Shown here: positions 55,087 through 64,000 of the stretch, one piece after another
How positions within the stretch are numbered: the first letter of the stretch is position 1
Layout of the letters: each line of letters starts with the position of its first letter
NCBI RefSeq assembly: GCF_030549525.1
Contig: NZ_CP130831.1
Span: forward strand, 3,683,501 to 3,747,500
DNA from: Stenotrophomonas sp. 704A1
GTDB lineage: Bacteria; Pseudomonadota; Gammaproteobacteria; Xanthomonadales; Xanthomonadaceae
Length of the DNA: 64,000 nt
Direction of reading: 5' to 3'
Translations under genes and position numbers: made by a program
The notes under the pieces: generated by a model
The model's input: the letters and a program-made list of their open reading frames with translations, nothing else
The model's database searches: none
Told to the model about the DNA's origin: nothing

Positions 55087-56934
55087 ATGGATACCGCGCT
55101 GACGCTGACCAACGACATGAAGCTCGTGCTCGGGCTGGTCGGCTTCACGATGGCGATGTTCCTGTTCGAGCGCATCCGCGCCGACGTGGTCGCGCTGGTG
55201 GTGCTGGTGGTGCTGGGCGTGACCGGCCTGATCGCGCCGGAGGAGATCTTCGGCGGTTTCTCCGGTAATGCGGTGATGAGCATCATCGCCACCACCATCC
55301 TCGGTGCGGGCCTGGACCGCACCGGGGCACTGAACCGGCTGGCGGCCTGGCTGCTGCGGCGCGGCCACGGGGTGGAGCAGCGGCTGCTGATGATGACCAC
55401 GGCCATTGCCGGCCTGAACTCCTCCTTCATGCAGAACCCGTCGGTGATGGCGCTGTACCTGCCGGTGGCCTCGCGGCTGGCCGCGCGCACCGGGCTGACC
55501 CTGCAGCGGCTGCTGCTGCCGATTTCGGCGGCGATCGTGATGGGCGGCGCGCTGACCATGGTCGGCAACTCGCCGCTGATCCTGCTGAACGATCTGCTGG
55601 CCTCGGCCAACAACAACCTGCCCTCCGGCCTGGCCACGATCGAACCACTGCGCATGTTCGCGCCGCTGCCGATCGGCGTGGCCCTGCTGGTCGCCTCGCT
55701 GCTGTACTTCCGCTACTACGGCGACCGCAAGCTGGTGGAGGAAGAAAGCCTGGTGAACGACGGCGTCACCCCGGCCCGCACCGAGAGCTACTTCGCCAAG
55801 ACCTATGGCATCGAAGGCGATGTGTTCGAGCTGGTGGTGAGCGCCGAAAGCCCGCTGGTGGGCATGACCCTGGGCGAGGCCGAGAACCTGCACGACGCAC
55901 CGCTGCTACTGGCCTTGAAGACCGGCAACGACACCCGGCTGGCACCGCCGGCGGAGATGCGCATCTGGGTCGGCAGCGTACTGGGCGCGATGGGCCCGCG
56001 CGAGCAGATCCATGATTTCGCCCAGAACCAGTTCCTGCGCATGTCGTCACGGCTGAAGCACCTGGGCGACCTGTTCAATCCCAGCCGCGCCGGCATTTCC
56101 GAGGCGGTGGTACCGCCGACCTCGAACGTGATCGGCAAGAGCGCGGCCGACCTGCGCCTGCGCAAGGAGCGCGGCATCAGCCTGCTGGCGATCAACCGCG
56201 ACAAGCAGGTGATCCGCGAGGACGTGCGCGATGTGCAGCTGCGCGCCGGTGACATGCTGGTCTTCCACAGCATCTGGACCGACCTGGCGCAGGCCGCGCG
56301 CAGCCGCGACTTCGTGGTGGTGACCGACTACCCGACCGGCGAGCAGCGCCCGCACAAGTTCAAGATCGCGATGGCGATCTTCGCGCTGACCATCCTGATC
56401 GCGCTGACCAGCAAGCTGCCGGTGGCGCTGACCCTGATGACCGGCGTGGCTGGCATGCTGCTGACCGGCGTGCTGCGCATGGACGAGGCCTACGCCTCGA
56501 TCAACTGGAAGACCGTGTTCATGATGGCCGGGCTGATCCCGCTGGGCTGGGCGATGGACTCCAGCGGCGCAGCGGCGTGGGTGGCCGGCCACACCATCGA
56601 CAAGCTGCCCACCGGCATTCCGGTCTGGGTACTGGAACTGGCGCTGGCCTTGCTGACCACGGTGTTCTCGCTGGTGATCAGCCACGTTGGCGCGACCATC
56701 GTGATGGTGCCGATCGCGGTGAACCTGGCACTGGCGGCGGGCGGCAATCCCACCGCGTTCGCGCTGATCGTCGCGCTGTCGGCGTCCAACAACCTGATGA
56801 CGGCGTCGAACCCGGTGATTTCGATGATCACCGGCCCGGCCAACTACACCCCGCGTGAGATGTGGCGGGTGGGTGGACCGTTGTCGCTGATCTACACCTG
56901 CGTGGTGGTGGTGATGATCAACCTGATGTTCTGA
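55087..56934 (+). CDS. SLC13-family permease with TrkA-C domains
   Basis: 615 residues. Around 10-12 membrane segments in two blocks (1-230 and 430-615) surround two cytoplasmic RCK/TrkA-C-like regions (about 245-420, for example SYFAKTYGIEGDVFELVVSA and VIGKSAADLRLRKERGISLLA). The family moves divalent anions such as sulfate, citrate or dicarboxylates. The substrate is not readable. It starts 28 bp after trmB. Confidence 0.82.
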   Translation: MDTALTLTNDMKLVLGLVGFTMAMFLFERIRADVVALVVLVVLGVTGLIAPEEIFGGFSGNAVMSIIATTILGAGLDRTGALNRLAAWLLRRGHGVEQRLLMMTTAIAGLNSSFMQNPSVMALYLPVASRLAARTGLTLQRLLLPISAAIVMGGALTMVGNSPLILLNDLLASANNNLPSGLATIEPLRMFAPLPIGVALLVASLLYFRYYGDRKLVEEESLVNDGVTPARTESYFAKTYGIEGDVFELVVSAESPLVGMTLGEAENLHDAPLLLALKTGNDTRLAPPAEMRIWVGSVLGAMGPREQIHDFAQNQFLRMSSRLKHLGDLFNPSRAGISEAVVPPTSNVIGKSAADLRLRKERGISLLAINRDKQVIREDVRDVQLRAGDMLVFHSIWTDLAQAARSRDFVVVTDYPTGEQRPHKFKIAMAIFALTILIALTSKLPVALTLMTGVAGMLLTGVLRMDEAYASINWKTVFMMAGLIPLGWAMDSSGAAAWVAGHTIDKLPTGIPVWVLELALALLTTVFSLVISHVGATIVMVPIAVNLALAAGGNPTAFALIVALSASNNLMTASNPVISMITGPANYTPREMWRVGGPLSLIYTCVVVVMINLMF

Positions 56935-57010
56935 GGGGGAAGTGTGCTGGCAGGGCTGCGCCCTGACCTGCGGGATTGCCCGCACCCGCCCCAGGCAACA
57001 TCGCGCGGCC

Positions 57011-57346
57011 TCAGGCCAGAAAGACCTGCCCATCGCGCACGTGCACCGGCACCGCGCGCAGGCGGTCACCCTTGCACGGGCCGGCGATGCAGTCGCCACT
57101 GTCCAGGGCGAACGAGGCGCCGTGGGCCGCGCAGACCAGGTGGCCGTCGCGGCTTTTCAGGAACTGGCCGGGGGCCCAGTCGAGGCGGCGCCCGGCATGC
57201 GGACAGACATTCAGGAACGCGCGCACCTCGGTGCCCTCCCGGTACAGCACCAGCGACTCGGCATCGCCGTCGAGCAGCGCCTCGACTTCGGCAAAGGCCC
57301 CATCGGCAATGGCATCCAGGGCGATCAGGGCAGCAGCGGCAGTCAT
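57011..57346 (-). CDS. Small Rieske [2Fe-2S] protein
   Basis: 111 residues with two Rieske cluster motifs: CPHAGR (Cys and His) and CAAHGA, spaced as in bacterial Rieske ferredoxins (NirD-like). Soluble, no signal. It probably transfers electrons. The ATG at 57346 (MTAAAALIALDAI) begins the fold. Confidence 0.85.
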   Translation of the reverse strand: MTAAAALIALDAIADGAFAEVEALLDGDAESLVLYREGTEVRAFLNVCPHAGRRLDWAPGQFLKSRDGHLVCAAHGASFALDSGDCIAGPCKGDRLRAVPVHVRDGQVFLA

Positions 57347-57524
57347 GGCGAAGGCTCGAACGGAATCGCGCATTGTCGCACGCCCGGTCATATGACTGGC
57401 TGCGACATGAACACAAGTCATTGATCCGTAATAAGCCAAGGCTATATTTAACGAGTTTTTCACTCAATGACAGAGCCGGCTCCGGATACTCTGGGTTCGC
57501 TGATTTCCAGCCTATCGAGCCGCC

Positions 57525-57806
57525 ATGTTCAATCGCGATTTCGCCTTCAACCAGTTCCGCACCCTGTTTGCCCCGCGCAAGCCTCGTCACCCGCTGGTGC
57601 GCGTTGCGGTGGGTCTGCTCGGCCTGGCGATTCTGGCCGCGATGGTGTTCATCGGCGTGTTCGTCGGTGCGGCCATGATCCTGGTCGGCCTGGCGTGGAA
57701 GCTGCTGGCATCACGCAAGCCCGGGCAGAACCGCCCGGCCGATCCGAACGTGGTCGAGGGTGAGTACCGCGTGGTGCGCAAATCGGCGCTGCCGGCCTCG
57801 CGCTGA
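57525..57806 (+). CDS. Small inner-membrane protein
   Basis: 93 residues. A basic N-terminus (FAPRKPRHPLVR) leads into two closely packed hydrophobic segments (VAVGLLGLAILAAMVFIGV and AAMILVGLAWKLL), then a polar tail. Family unknown. It lies divergent to the Rieske gene and before the FAH-family hydrolase. Confidence 0.65.
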   Translation: MFNRDFAFNQFRTLFAPRKPRHPLVRVAVGLLGLAILAAMVFIGVFVGAAMILVGLAWKLLASRKPGQNRPADPNVVEGEYRVVRKSALPASR

Positions 57807-57876
57807 TCGACGCTGCCCGCTGACGGCGGGCCTCGCTGCGTTCTAGACTGCGGGCACTCCCTTCCTGGATGCCCGC

Positions 57877-58593
57877 ATGTCCGATGTCTCCGATGTGATC
57901 CCTGCTGCAGCCACGCCCCGTGTTCCGGTGGTCGGCGGCGGCAGTTTTCCCGTGCACCGCGTCTACTGTGTCGGCCGCAACTTCGCCGACCATGCACTCG
58001 AAATGGGCGCGTCCGTTCCCGCTGCCGATGATCGTGGCCGTCCGATGTTCTTCACCAAGCCGGCCGATGCGATCGTGGTCGGCCACGACGATGTGATTCC
58101 CTACCCACCCGCCACCGCCAACTTGCACCATGAGGTGGAACTGGTGGTGGCCATCGGCCGCGACGCACCCGCCGGTGAACTGCCCGTGGCCGATGCCGAG
58201 GCGCTGGTGTACGGCTATGCCGTCGGCCTGGACCTGACCCGCCGCGACCTGCAGGCGGCAGCCAAGGAGAAGGGTCATCCGTGGGATTCGGCCAAGGGCT
58301 TCGATGCGTCCGCGCCGATCAGCGAGATCGTCCACGCCGGCGAAGTGGGTGATCTGGCCGCGTTGAACCTGTCACTGGAGGTCAACGGCGAAGTGCGCCA
58401 GCAGTCCCTGCTGGACCAGATGATCTGGAACGTGCCGGAGATCCTGCATGAGCTGTCCAAGCTGTGGCAGCTGCGCGCCGGCGATCTGGTGTTCATGGGC
58501 ACGCCGTCCGGCGTGGCCGCGCTGCAGCCGGGCGACCGCTTCAGTGCCCGCCTGGAAAACGTGGCCGAACGCCACGGCGTGATCGCGGGCTGA
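57877..58593 (+). CDS. Fumarylacetoacetate hydrolase-family protein
   Basis: 238 residues. The metal ligands are in LHHEVELVVAIGR (Glu pair) and VGLDLTRRDLQ, and the late MGTPSGVAALQPGD loop is typical. The FAH family contains hydrolases, isomerases and oxaloacetate decarboxylases; the exact reaction cannot be inferred. It is preceded by a GCCCGC / GCGGGC hairpin (57815-57831) that could end the small membrane gene. Confidence 0.88.
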   Translation: MSDVSDVIPAAATPRVPVVGGGSFPVHRVYCVGRNFADHALEMGASVPAADDRGRPMFFTKPADAIVVGHDDVIPYPPATANLHHEVELVVAIGRDAPAGELPVADAEALVYGYAVGLDLTRRDLQAAAKEKGHPWDSAKGFDASAPISEIVHAGEVGDLAALNLSLEVNGEVRQQSLLDQMIWNVPEILHELSKLWQLRAGDLVFMGTPSGVAALQPGDRFSARLENVAERHGVIAG

Positions 58594-58647
58594 CATCACC
58601 TGCGTTACCCTGCGCGCTGTCCACTTCCCCACCGGAGAACTACAACA

Positions 58648-59052
58648 ATGGGAATGCTCACCGAGTTCAAGGAATTCGCGATGCGCGGCAACGTCATCGA
58701 CCTCGCCGTGGGCGTGGTGATCGGCGCGGCCTTCGGCAAGATCGTCACCGCGCTGGTGGAGAAGATCATCATGCCGCCGCTGGGACTGCTGATCGGCAAG
58801 GTGGATTTCTCGCAGCTGGCATGGACGTTGTCGCCGGCGCGCATTGGACCCGATGGCAAGGAGATCCCGGCGGTGGTGATCGGCTACGGTGACTTCATCA
58901 ATACGCTGATCCAGTTCGTGATCGTGGCCTTCGCCATCTTCCTGGTGATCAAGGTGATCAACCGCCTGTCGCGCAAGAAGGAAGCGGCACCGGCCGCACC
59001 GGCTGAAGAAGTGGTGCTGCTGCGCGAGATCCGCGACAGCCTGAAGAAATAA
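58648..59052 (+). CDS. mscL: Large-conductance mechanosensitive channel MscL
   Basis: 134 residues. TM1 with [22 protein letters not shown] and TM2 with [18 protein letters not shown], a short periplasmic loop between them and a charged C-terminal helix ending in RDSLKK. It releases solutes under hypo-osmotic shock. Start [15 protein letters not shown]. Confidence 0.97.
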   Translation: MGMLTEFKEFAMRGNVIDLAVGVVIGAAFGKIVTALVEKIIMPPLGLLIGKVDFSQLAWTLSPARIGPDGKEIPAVVIGYGDFINTLIQFVIVAFAIFLVIKVINRLSRKKEAAPAAPAEEVVLLREIRDSLKK

Positions 59053-59058
59053 TGGAAC

Positions 59059-59079
59059 GGGCGCCTGCGGGCGCCCTTT
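59059..59079 (+). terminator. Rho-independent terminator of mscL
   Basis: Stem GGGCGCC / GGCGCCC with a 4-nt loop, followed by TTTCC, six bases after the mscL stop. Confidence 0.75.
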
Positions 59080-59206
59080 CCATCTGCATGTCTGCGATGC
59101 TGCCCATGCGGCGTTGCTGCTATCCTCCTGCGCCCGCGCAGTGCCCTCGCGCCGCGCGGAAAGCACGAACCACCGCCCCCCTGCGGTGGATGCCAGGAGG
59201 CACCGC

Positions 59207-59764
59207 TTGAACACCCCCATCCCGCGCATGCGCGCACTCGCCATCCCCCTGTTGCTGTCTGCCTGCATGTGCGTGGCCGGCACCGCGCAGGCGCGCGATG
59301 TCTCTGTCACCGATGGTAAGGGCCGTTACCTGACCTACAAGCCTGGGATGGCACTGCCCAAGGGCGTAGCCGCGCCGCTGGACGGCTACAGCCACGCCGA
59401 CCTGTTGCTGGCGGCCGCGCAGCCGATCGAAGCGCAGATGAAAGCGCGCGGCCTGGACCCGACGCTGACCCGCGAGTCTCTGTTTGCAATGGCCGGCGTA
59501 CTGAACCAGGCGCTGGAAGCCAAGAGTGCCGAGTACCAGATCGCCACCGATCTGCAGAAGGCCGGCGATTCGCCAAAGGCCCGCCATGAAGCAGTGACTG
59601 CGCTGGCCAAGCGCTTCGGGCTGCTGACGGTCGATGCCACCTACGATTCGCTGAAGGGTTCGCCGCTGTTGTCGCTCGACAAGCAGTTCCTGAACGACTA
59701 CATCAACAACGCCGGCAACGGTGTTGCCAGCTACATCATGAAGTTGGATACCGCAGCCAAGTGA
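59207..59764 (+). CDS. Exported hypothetical protein
   Basis: 185 residues. The TTG at 59207 is chosen because AGGAGG lies six bases upstream; the next ATG (59228) has no comparable site. The start MNTPIPRMRALAIPLLLSACMCVAGTAQA gives a signal peptide. The mature protein is helical and hydrophilic. I do not recognise the family. The next ATG gives a product seven residues shorter. Confidence 0.62.
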   Translation: MNTPIPRMRALAIPLLLSACMCVAGTAQARDVSVTDGKGRYLTYKPGMALPKGVAAPLDGYSHADLLLAAAQPIEAQMKARGLDPTLTRESLFAMAGVLNQALEAKSAEYQIATDLQKAGDSPKARHEAVTALAKRFGLLTVDATYDSLKGSPLLSLDKQFLNDYINNAGNGVASYIMKLDTAAK

Positions 59765-59797
59765 TTGCCAGCGGCGCCCTTGGGCGCCATGGAAGTG

Positions 59798-59830
59798 AGC
59801 GAAAGCCCCGCTCCGGCGGGGCTTTCGCTT
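59798..59830 (+). terminator. Terminator after the exported protein gene
   Basis: Stem AGCGAAAGCCCCGC / GCGGGGCTTTCGCTT with a 4-nt loop. A second hairpin, GGCGCCC / GGGCGCC, precedes it at 59773. Confidence 0.8.
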
Positions 59831-59938
59831 TGCTGCATCTGGCGGAAAACAGCGTCCGCGCCAGCCATGACCTCCCGCCCATGCGCCGCGCTGAACGACT
59901 GTTAAGCTCCAAGGCTTACACCCTTCCCGGAGCTGTCC

Positions 59939-61360
59939 ATGCGTCGCCGCGTCCTTGCCATCGCATCCTCCCTCGCCCTGCTGGCCGCGCCGGCCTTTGC
60001 GGCGCCGCGCACCACCACCCTGCCCCCGGCCTCGCTGGCCACTGCCGCGCAGCTGCGCGACCAGGCGCTGGCCGACGACACCGGCTGGAAGGTCGTCGAA
60101 TCGCTGACCACCGAGATCGGCCCGCGCATTGCCGGCAGCGAAGCCGACGCACGCGCCGTGGCCTGGGCCGAAGCCAAGTTCAAGGCGCTTGGCTTCGACA
60201 AGGTATGGAAGGAGCCGGTGAGCTTCCCGAAGTGGGAGCGCCGCAGCGAGCACGCCGCAGTGACCGGGAACCACCCGCAGCCGCTGCAGATCACCGCGCT
60301 GGGCGGCAGCCCGGGCGGCACCGTGGAAGCGGAGGTGGTGCGCTTTGCCGACCTGGCCGCACTGCAGGCGGCACCGGCCGGATCGCTGAAGGGCAAGATC
60401 GCCTTCGTCGATTACCAGATGCTGCCGTTCCGCGATGGCCGCGACTATGGCCGCGGCGGCGCGATCCGCAGCAAGGGGCCGTCCGAGGCGATCCGCAAGG
60501 GCGCCGTCGGCTTCCTGATGCGTTCGGCCGGTACCGATTCGCACCGCGTGCCGCATACCGGCATCACCCGCTTCGACGATGGCCTGACCCCGGTGCCGTC
60601 GGCGGCCTTGTCGGTGCCCGACGCAGACCAGCTGGCGCGCCTGCTGGCCCGTGGCGCGACCACGGTGAAGGTTGCGCTGGATTGCGGCTGGGATGGTACG
60701 GCCACCTCGTACAACGTGATCGGCGAGATCACCGGCCGCAGCCTGCCGAAGGAAGTGGTGGTGATCGGCGGCCACCTGGATTCCTGGGATCTGGGCACCG
60801 GTGCGGTCGATGACGGTGCAGGCGTGGGCATCACCATGGCCGCCGGCCACCTGATCGGCCAGCTCAAGCAGGCGCCCAAGCGCACCATCCGCGTGATCGC
60901 CTTCGCCAACGAGGAACAGGGGCTGTATGGCGGCAAGGCCTACGCCGAAGCGCACGCCAAGGACGTGGCCCTGCACCAGCTGGCCGCCGAAAGCGATTTC
61001 GGCGCTGGCCGCATCTATGCCTTCAACACGGGCTCGCCGAATCCGGAAGGCTCGCGCGAGGCCACCCGGCAGATTGCCGAGGTGATGAAGCCGCTGGGCA
61101 TCGAGTACCAGGCCGACAAGGGCGGCCCGGGCCCGGATGTCGGCCCGCTGGCCGCCAAGGGCGGTGCCTGGGCCTGGCTGGCGCAGGATGGTTCGGACTA
61201 CTTCGACCTGCACCACACCGCCGACGACACGCTCGACAAGATCGACCCGAAGGCGCTGGCGCAGAACGTGGCCGCGTATGCCGTGTTCGCGTATCTGGCC
61301 GCCGACGCCGATGGCAGCTTCGGCAGCGAAGCCAAGGCGACCACCCCGCCGAACGAGTGA
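59939..61360 (+). CDS. M28-family metallopeptidase, secreted
   Basis: 473 residues. Signal peptide (to AFAA). The zinc site lies in GGHLDSWDLGTGAVDDGAGV (His, Asp) and AFANEEQGLYGG (Glu pair), plus the late His in LHHTADDTLDKID. A protease-associated insert precedes it. The family are aminopeptidases or carboxypeptidases; this one probably trims peptides in the periplasm or outside. Confidence 0.88.
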   Translation: MRRRVLAIASSLALLAAPAFAAPRTTTLPPASLATAAQLRDQALADDTGWKVVESLTTEIGPRIAGSEADARAVAWAEAKFKALGFDKVWKEPVSFPKWERRSEHAAVTGNHPQPLQITALGGSPGGTVEAEVVRFADLAALQAAPAGSLKGKIAFVDYQMLPFRDGRDYGRGGAIRSKGPSEAIRKGAVGFLMRSAGTDSHRVPHTGITRFDDGLTPVPSAALSVPDADQLARLLARGATTVKVALDCGWDGTATSYNVIGEITGRSLPKEVVVIGGHLDSWDLGTGAVDDGAGVGITMAAGHLIGQLKQAPKRTIRVIAFANEEQGLYGGKAYAEAHAKDVALHQLAAESDFGAGRIYAFNTGSPNPEGSREATRQIAEVMKPLGIEYQADKGGPGPDVGPLAAKGGAWAWLAQDGSDYFDLHHTADDTLDKIDPKALAQNVAAYAVFAYLAADADGSFGSEAKATTPPNE

Positions 61361-61399
61361 GTCCACTTCCACGCTGTGCGTGGAGTGACTCATGACCGG

Positions 61400-61426
61400 G
61401 TAGCGCCGGGCCATGCCCGGCGCTAC
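61400..61426. repeat. GTAG palindromic repeat, perfect
   Basis: A perfect 12-bp palindrome GTAGCGCCGGGC / GCCCGGCGCTAC with a CAT centre. It has GTAG at both ends, so it can be read as two head-to-head half elements. It lies between the convergent peptidase and symporter genes. Confidence 0.75.
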
Positions 61427-61438
61427 CGGCCTGGGTGC

Positions 61439-62890
61439 CTAGTGCGCCCACACGCTGGTATTGCGAACCCCCAGCAGCTTCGGGTTGAACAACGGGTCAC
61501 GTCCCTGACGCCGGTGATCTTCGTAGTCGCGCAGCGCCGCCAACGCGGGCCTCTGCAGCAGCAGCATGGCGATGATATTCAGCCAACTCATCATGCCTAC
61601 CCCGATATCACCCAGCGCCCACGCCACTGTCGCACTGTTCATCGCCGAGTAGCCCGTAGCGGCCAGGAACAACAACTGGAAGGTGCCCATCACCCAACCT
61701 TGGGGACGATCGCGGAAGAGGTAACTGACGTTGGTTTCGGCCATGTAGTACAGGGCCAGGATGGTGGTGAACGCGAATGGCAGAATCGCCAGTGCGACGA
61801 ACGACTTGCCGAAGCCGGGCAAGGCCGACTCCACCGCATGCTGCACGAAGCGTGGCCCTGCTTCCACGCCGGGAAGGTTGCCCAGCAGCAGACGCGCCTC
61901 ATCCGGTACACCGTTCACCGCGGGGTCGTAGACGTTGTAGAGCCCGGTGGAGAGAATCAGGAAGGCCGTCGCGCTGCACACGACCATGGTGTCGATGTAC
62001 ACCGAGAACGACTGCACCAGCCCCTGCTTCACCGGGTGCGACACTTCAGCTGCAGCGGCAGGATGCGCGCCACTGCCCATGCCAGCTTCGTTGGACAGCA
62101 CGCCACGACGCACCCCCCATTGGATCGCGGTCCCGATCATCGCGCCGAATGCGGCGTCAACACCGAATGCGCTGCGCAGCACCAGGGCGATGACCTCAGG
62201 CACGCGCTCGACGTTGAGTACCATCACCACCGCAGTGACCAGCAGGTAAGCCACGGCCATCACCGGCACCACCCATTCGGCGACGCGCGCGATGCGACGC
62301 ACGCCGCCGAGCAGGATCGCCGCCAACACCACCAGCAGCACACCGGTGGTGACCATCACCGGAACATCCCAGGCTTCGTTCACCGCACTGGTGATGGCGT
62401 TGGACTGCGTGCCCGCCAGCATCGCCCCCGCCAGCACCGTGACCAGCGCGAACAGCACGGCGTACCAGCGCTGGCCCAGCCCCTTTTCGATGTAGTACGC
62501 CGGGCCACCGCGATACTGGCCGTTGGCATCACGATCCTTGTAGATCTGCGCCAGCGTGGACTCGATGAAGGCGCTGGAGGCGCCGAGGAAGGCGACGATC
62601 CACATCCAGAAGATCGCACCGGGCCCGCCGAAGGCAATGGCCATGGCCACACCGGCGATGTTGCCGACGCCGACCCGGCTGGACAGCGACAGCGACAGCG
62701 CCTGGAACGGTGAGACGCCGGCGGCGGAGCGCTCGTGGCGGAACATCAGGCGCAGCATGTCCGGCAGCGCGCGCAGCTGGATGAAGCGGGTACGCACGCT
62801 GAAGTACAGCCCGGTGAGCAGGCACAGCACCACCAGGTACGGGCTCCAGACGATGCCGAGGATCGCGTTGACGACAGATTCGATGTTCAT
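61439..62890 (-). CDS. Sodium:alanine symporter family (AGCS) transporter
   Basis: 483 residues with about 10 membrane segments. Motifs include RVGVGNIAGVAMAIAFGGPGAIFWMW and NEAGMGSGAHPAAAAEVSHPVKQG, the AGCS signature. It would import alanine or glycine with sodium. It lies 10 bp after the outer-membrane barrel gene, so the two are co-transcribed. Confidence 0.9.
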   Translation of the reverse strand: MNIESVVNAILGIVWSPYLVVLCLLTGLYFSVRTRFIQLRALPDMLRLMFRHERSAAGVSPFQALSLSLSSRVGVGNIAGVAMAIAFGGPGAIFWMWIVAFLGASSAFIESTLAQIYKDRDANGQYRGGPAYYIEKGLGQRWYAVLFALVTVLAGAMLAGTQSNAITSAVNEAWDVPVMVTTGVLLVVLAAILLGGVRRIARVAEWVVPVMAVAYLLVTAVVMVLNVERVPEVIALVLRSAFGVDAAFGAMIGTAIQWGVRRGVLSNEAGMGSGAHPAAAAEVSHPVKQGLVQSFSVYIDTMVVCSATAFLILSTGLYNVYDPAVNGVPDEARLLLGNLPGVEAGPRFVQHAVESALPGFGKSFVALAILPFAFTTILALYYMAETNVSYLFRDRPQGWVMGTFQLLFLAATGYSAMNSATVAWALGDIGVGMMSWLNIIAMLLLQRPALAALRDYEDHRRQGRDPLFNPKLLGVRNTSVWAH

Positions 62891-62900
62891 CGGCGCCTCC

Positions 62901-63893
62901 TCAGAAGAACATGCCCAGGGCGACCTGGGGGCTGAAGGTGCGGCCGGTGTTGCGCCCGGCCACGGTGAACTCGACGCCGGCGATCAGGCCCAGCGTTGGG
63001 CTGAAGTGATACTCGACCGCGGGTGCCAGAGTGACGTTGCGGCTGGCCGGGCGGTGCTCTTCAATGCGTTCGATCTCACCCCTGCCGTTGCGCGCGAAGC
63101 CGCTCAGGCGCTGTCCCGTCTCGCGGCTGGCTGCCATTTCCATCACGCCCACCCAGCGTGCGTTGAAGCTGTACTCGGCGCCTACCGACAGGCCCAGCAC
63201 CGAGCCGCGCGCGATGTGCCCCTGGAAGCTGGCATCGGTGCCATACACGCTGGTGCCGGAAATGGCGGTGCGCGCCGGGGCCGGTCCGGCACTGAGCTGG
63301 GCGCGCCAGCGCAACGGACGATCGTTGCCCAGCCACACCACCTGCTGCACGCCCAGCGCGGCCGTGGTGCGCTGCACGCCGTCGCCCTGCGCATCGAGCG
63401 CATTGCCGGTGATGCGATCGTGGCTGCCGGTACTGAAGCGCTGCACCAGCGCCACCGACACCGCCGGCCGGGTGCCATCGGCATTGGGCGCCTGCAGCAG
63501 GTACTGCAGGCGTGCGGTGGTGTCACCGGCACGGAAGCCACTGCTGCGCGCGCTGCCGGATTCGGAGCGCGAGGCGCTGAGATTGACCTGGCCCATCACC
63601 CGGTCGCTGAAGCCGTAGATGATCGGTACCACGGTCGCCCACGCGCCGCTGCGCTCGGCGCTGCGGCGACGATCACCGTTGCCGTCGTAGTGGTCGCGGC
63701 TGTCGATCCGCACCAGATAGGGCTCGATGAACCAGTGGCCCTGCGGCAGGCCGGCGGGGTTGGGCGTGATCAGCGGACCGGTGAAGTTGACGCCGTCGAG
63801 GCTGCGCTCCGCTGCCTGTACCAGCGGGGGTGCCAGCGAAGCGATTGCCAGCACCAGGCAGGTGCACAGAGTGCGGTGTTGGATGGGACGCAT
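62901..63893 (-). CDS. Outer-membrane beta-barrel protein
   Basis: 330 residues. Signal peptide (about 1-27, ending VQAAE), amphipathic strands throughout and a C-terminal Phe (ALGMFF), typical of outer-membrane barrels of the transporter/meta-pathway type. Start ATG 63893 is preceded by AGGAG. Co-transcribed with the AGCS symporter, it may serve as an outer-membrane porin for the same amino acid, an inference from position. Confidence 0.75.
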   Translation of the reverse strand: MRPIQHRTLCTCLVLAIASLAPPLVQAAERSLDGVNFTGPLITPNPAGLPQGHWFIEPYLVRIDSRDHYDGNGDRRRSAERSGAWATVVPIIYGFSDRVMGQVNLSASRSESGSARSSGFRAGDTTARLQYLLQAPNADGTRPAVSVALVQRFSTGSHDRITGNALDAQGDGVQRTTAALGVQQVVWLGNDRPLRWRAQLSAGPAPARTAISGTSVYGTDASFQGHIARGSVLGLSVGAEYSFNARWVGVMEMAASRETGQRLSGFARNGRGEIERIEEHRPASRNVTLAPAVEYHFSPTLGLIAGVEFTVAGRNTGRTFSPQVALGMFF

Positions 63894-63959
63894 GGAAACC
63901 ACTCCTGTTCGACGCTGAAAGGAGTTCCACCGTGCGGCGCAGGACATGGCCCAACAATG

Positions 63960-63980
63960 AGACAAGTTCTAAAATTGTCT
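63960..63980. promoter_or_regulatory. Inverted repeat upstream of the barrel-symporter operon
   Basis: Arms AGACAA / TTGTCT with a 9-bp AT-rich spacer (GTTCTAAAA), 67 bp before the barrel start, within the only AT-rich part of the gap. Probably a promoter or operator. Confidence 0.4.
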
Positions 63981-64000
63981 TAACTTTCATCAAGCGCGCT

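Overview
The window is GC-rich and gene-dense and looks like a Stenotrophomonas (Xanthomonadaceae) chromosome. Reasons: GTAG-headed palindromic repeats of the kind described for S. maltophilia lie between genes, and the type IV pilus cluster (pilSR, pilB, pilA, pilC-pilD-coaE) has the layout I associate with Xanthomonadaceae. The genus is an inference from gene order and repeats, not from a database search.

Layout. 0-10 kb: DUF3014 protein, glutathione S-transferase, NCS2 permease, pyruvate oxidase PoxB, two small paralogous proteins, two exported proteins and a TonB-dependent receptor. 10-14 kb: trehalose operon otsB - GH15 - otsA. 14-23 kb: housekeeping genes (DCC oxidoreductase, pgeF, rluD, bamD, secreted lipase, nadE, sucCD). 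23-34 kb: type IV pilus locus with a sigma-54 promoter for pilA, the matching regulators PilS/PilR, and a membrane sulfatase-fold protein between pilA and pilB. 34-38 kb: an OmpR-type two-component system transcribed behind two paralogous exported proteins, then rimK. 38.3-41.8 kb: a large SF1 helicase with a C-terminal PLD nuclease domain.

41.97-50.96 kb: a ~9 kb integrative mobilizable element inserted in the 3' end of a tRNA-Gly(CCC) gene. It is bounded by a 20-bp direct repeat (one mismatch) and has identical integrase arm-type sites at both ends. It carries a tyrosine integrase, an RSF1010-like (MOBQ) oriT between a divergent traD-type gene and a MobA/MobL relaxase, a BglII-family restriction endonuclease facing an MT-A70 adenine methyltransferase, a lone PilV-like tip adhesin co-transcribed with traD, a secreted HSHP-motif protein, and a ~0.75 kb ORF-poor stretch made of nested hairpins that may be a large structured RNA. 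The adhesin has a prepilin peptidase site but the element has no pilus machinery, so it probably relies on a host pilus such as the one encoded 10 kb away.

51-64 kb: core genome again: GDSL autotransporter esterase, thiS-thiG-trmB, SLC13 permease, Rieske protein, small membrane protein, FAH-family hydrolase, mscL, exported protein, M28 peptidase, AGCS amino-acid symporter and an outer-membrane barrel. No CRISPR array, insertion sequence or rRNA was seen.
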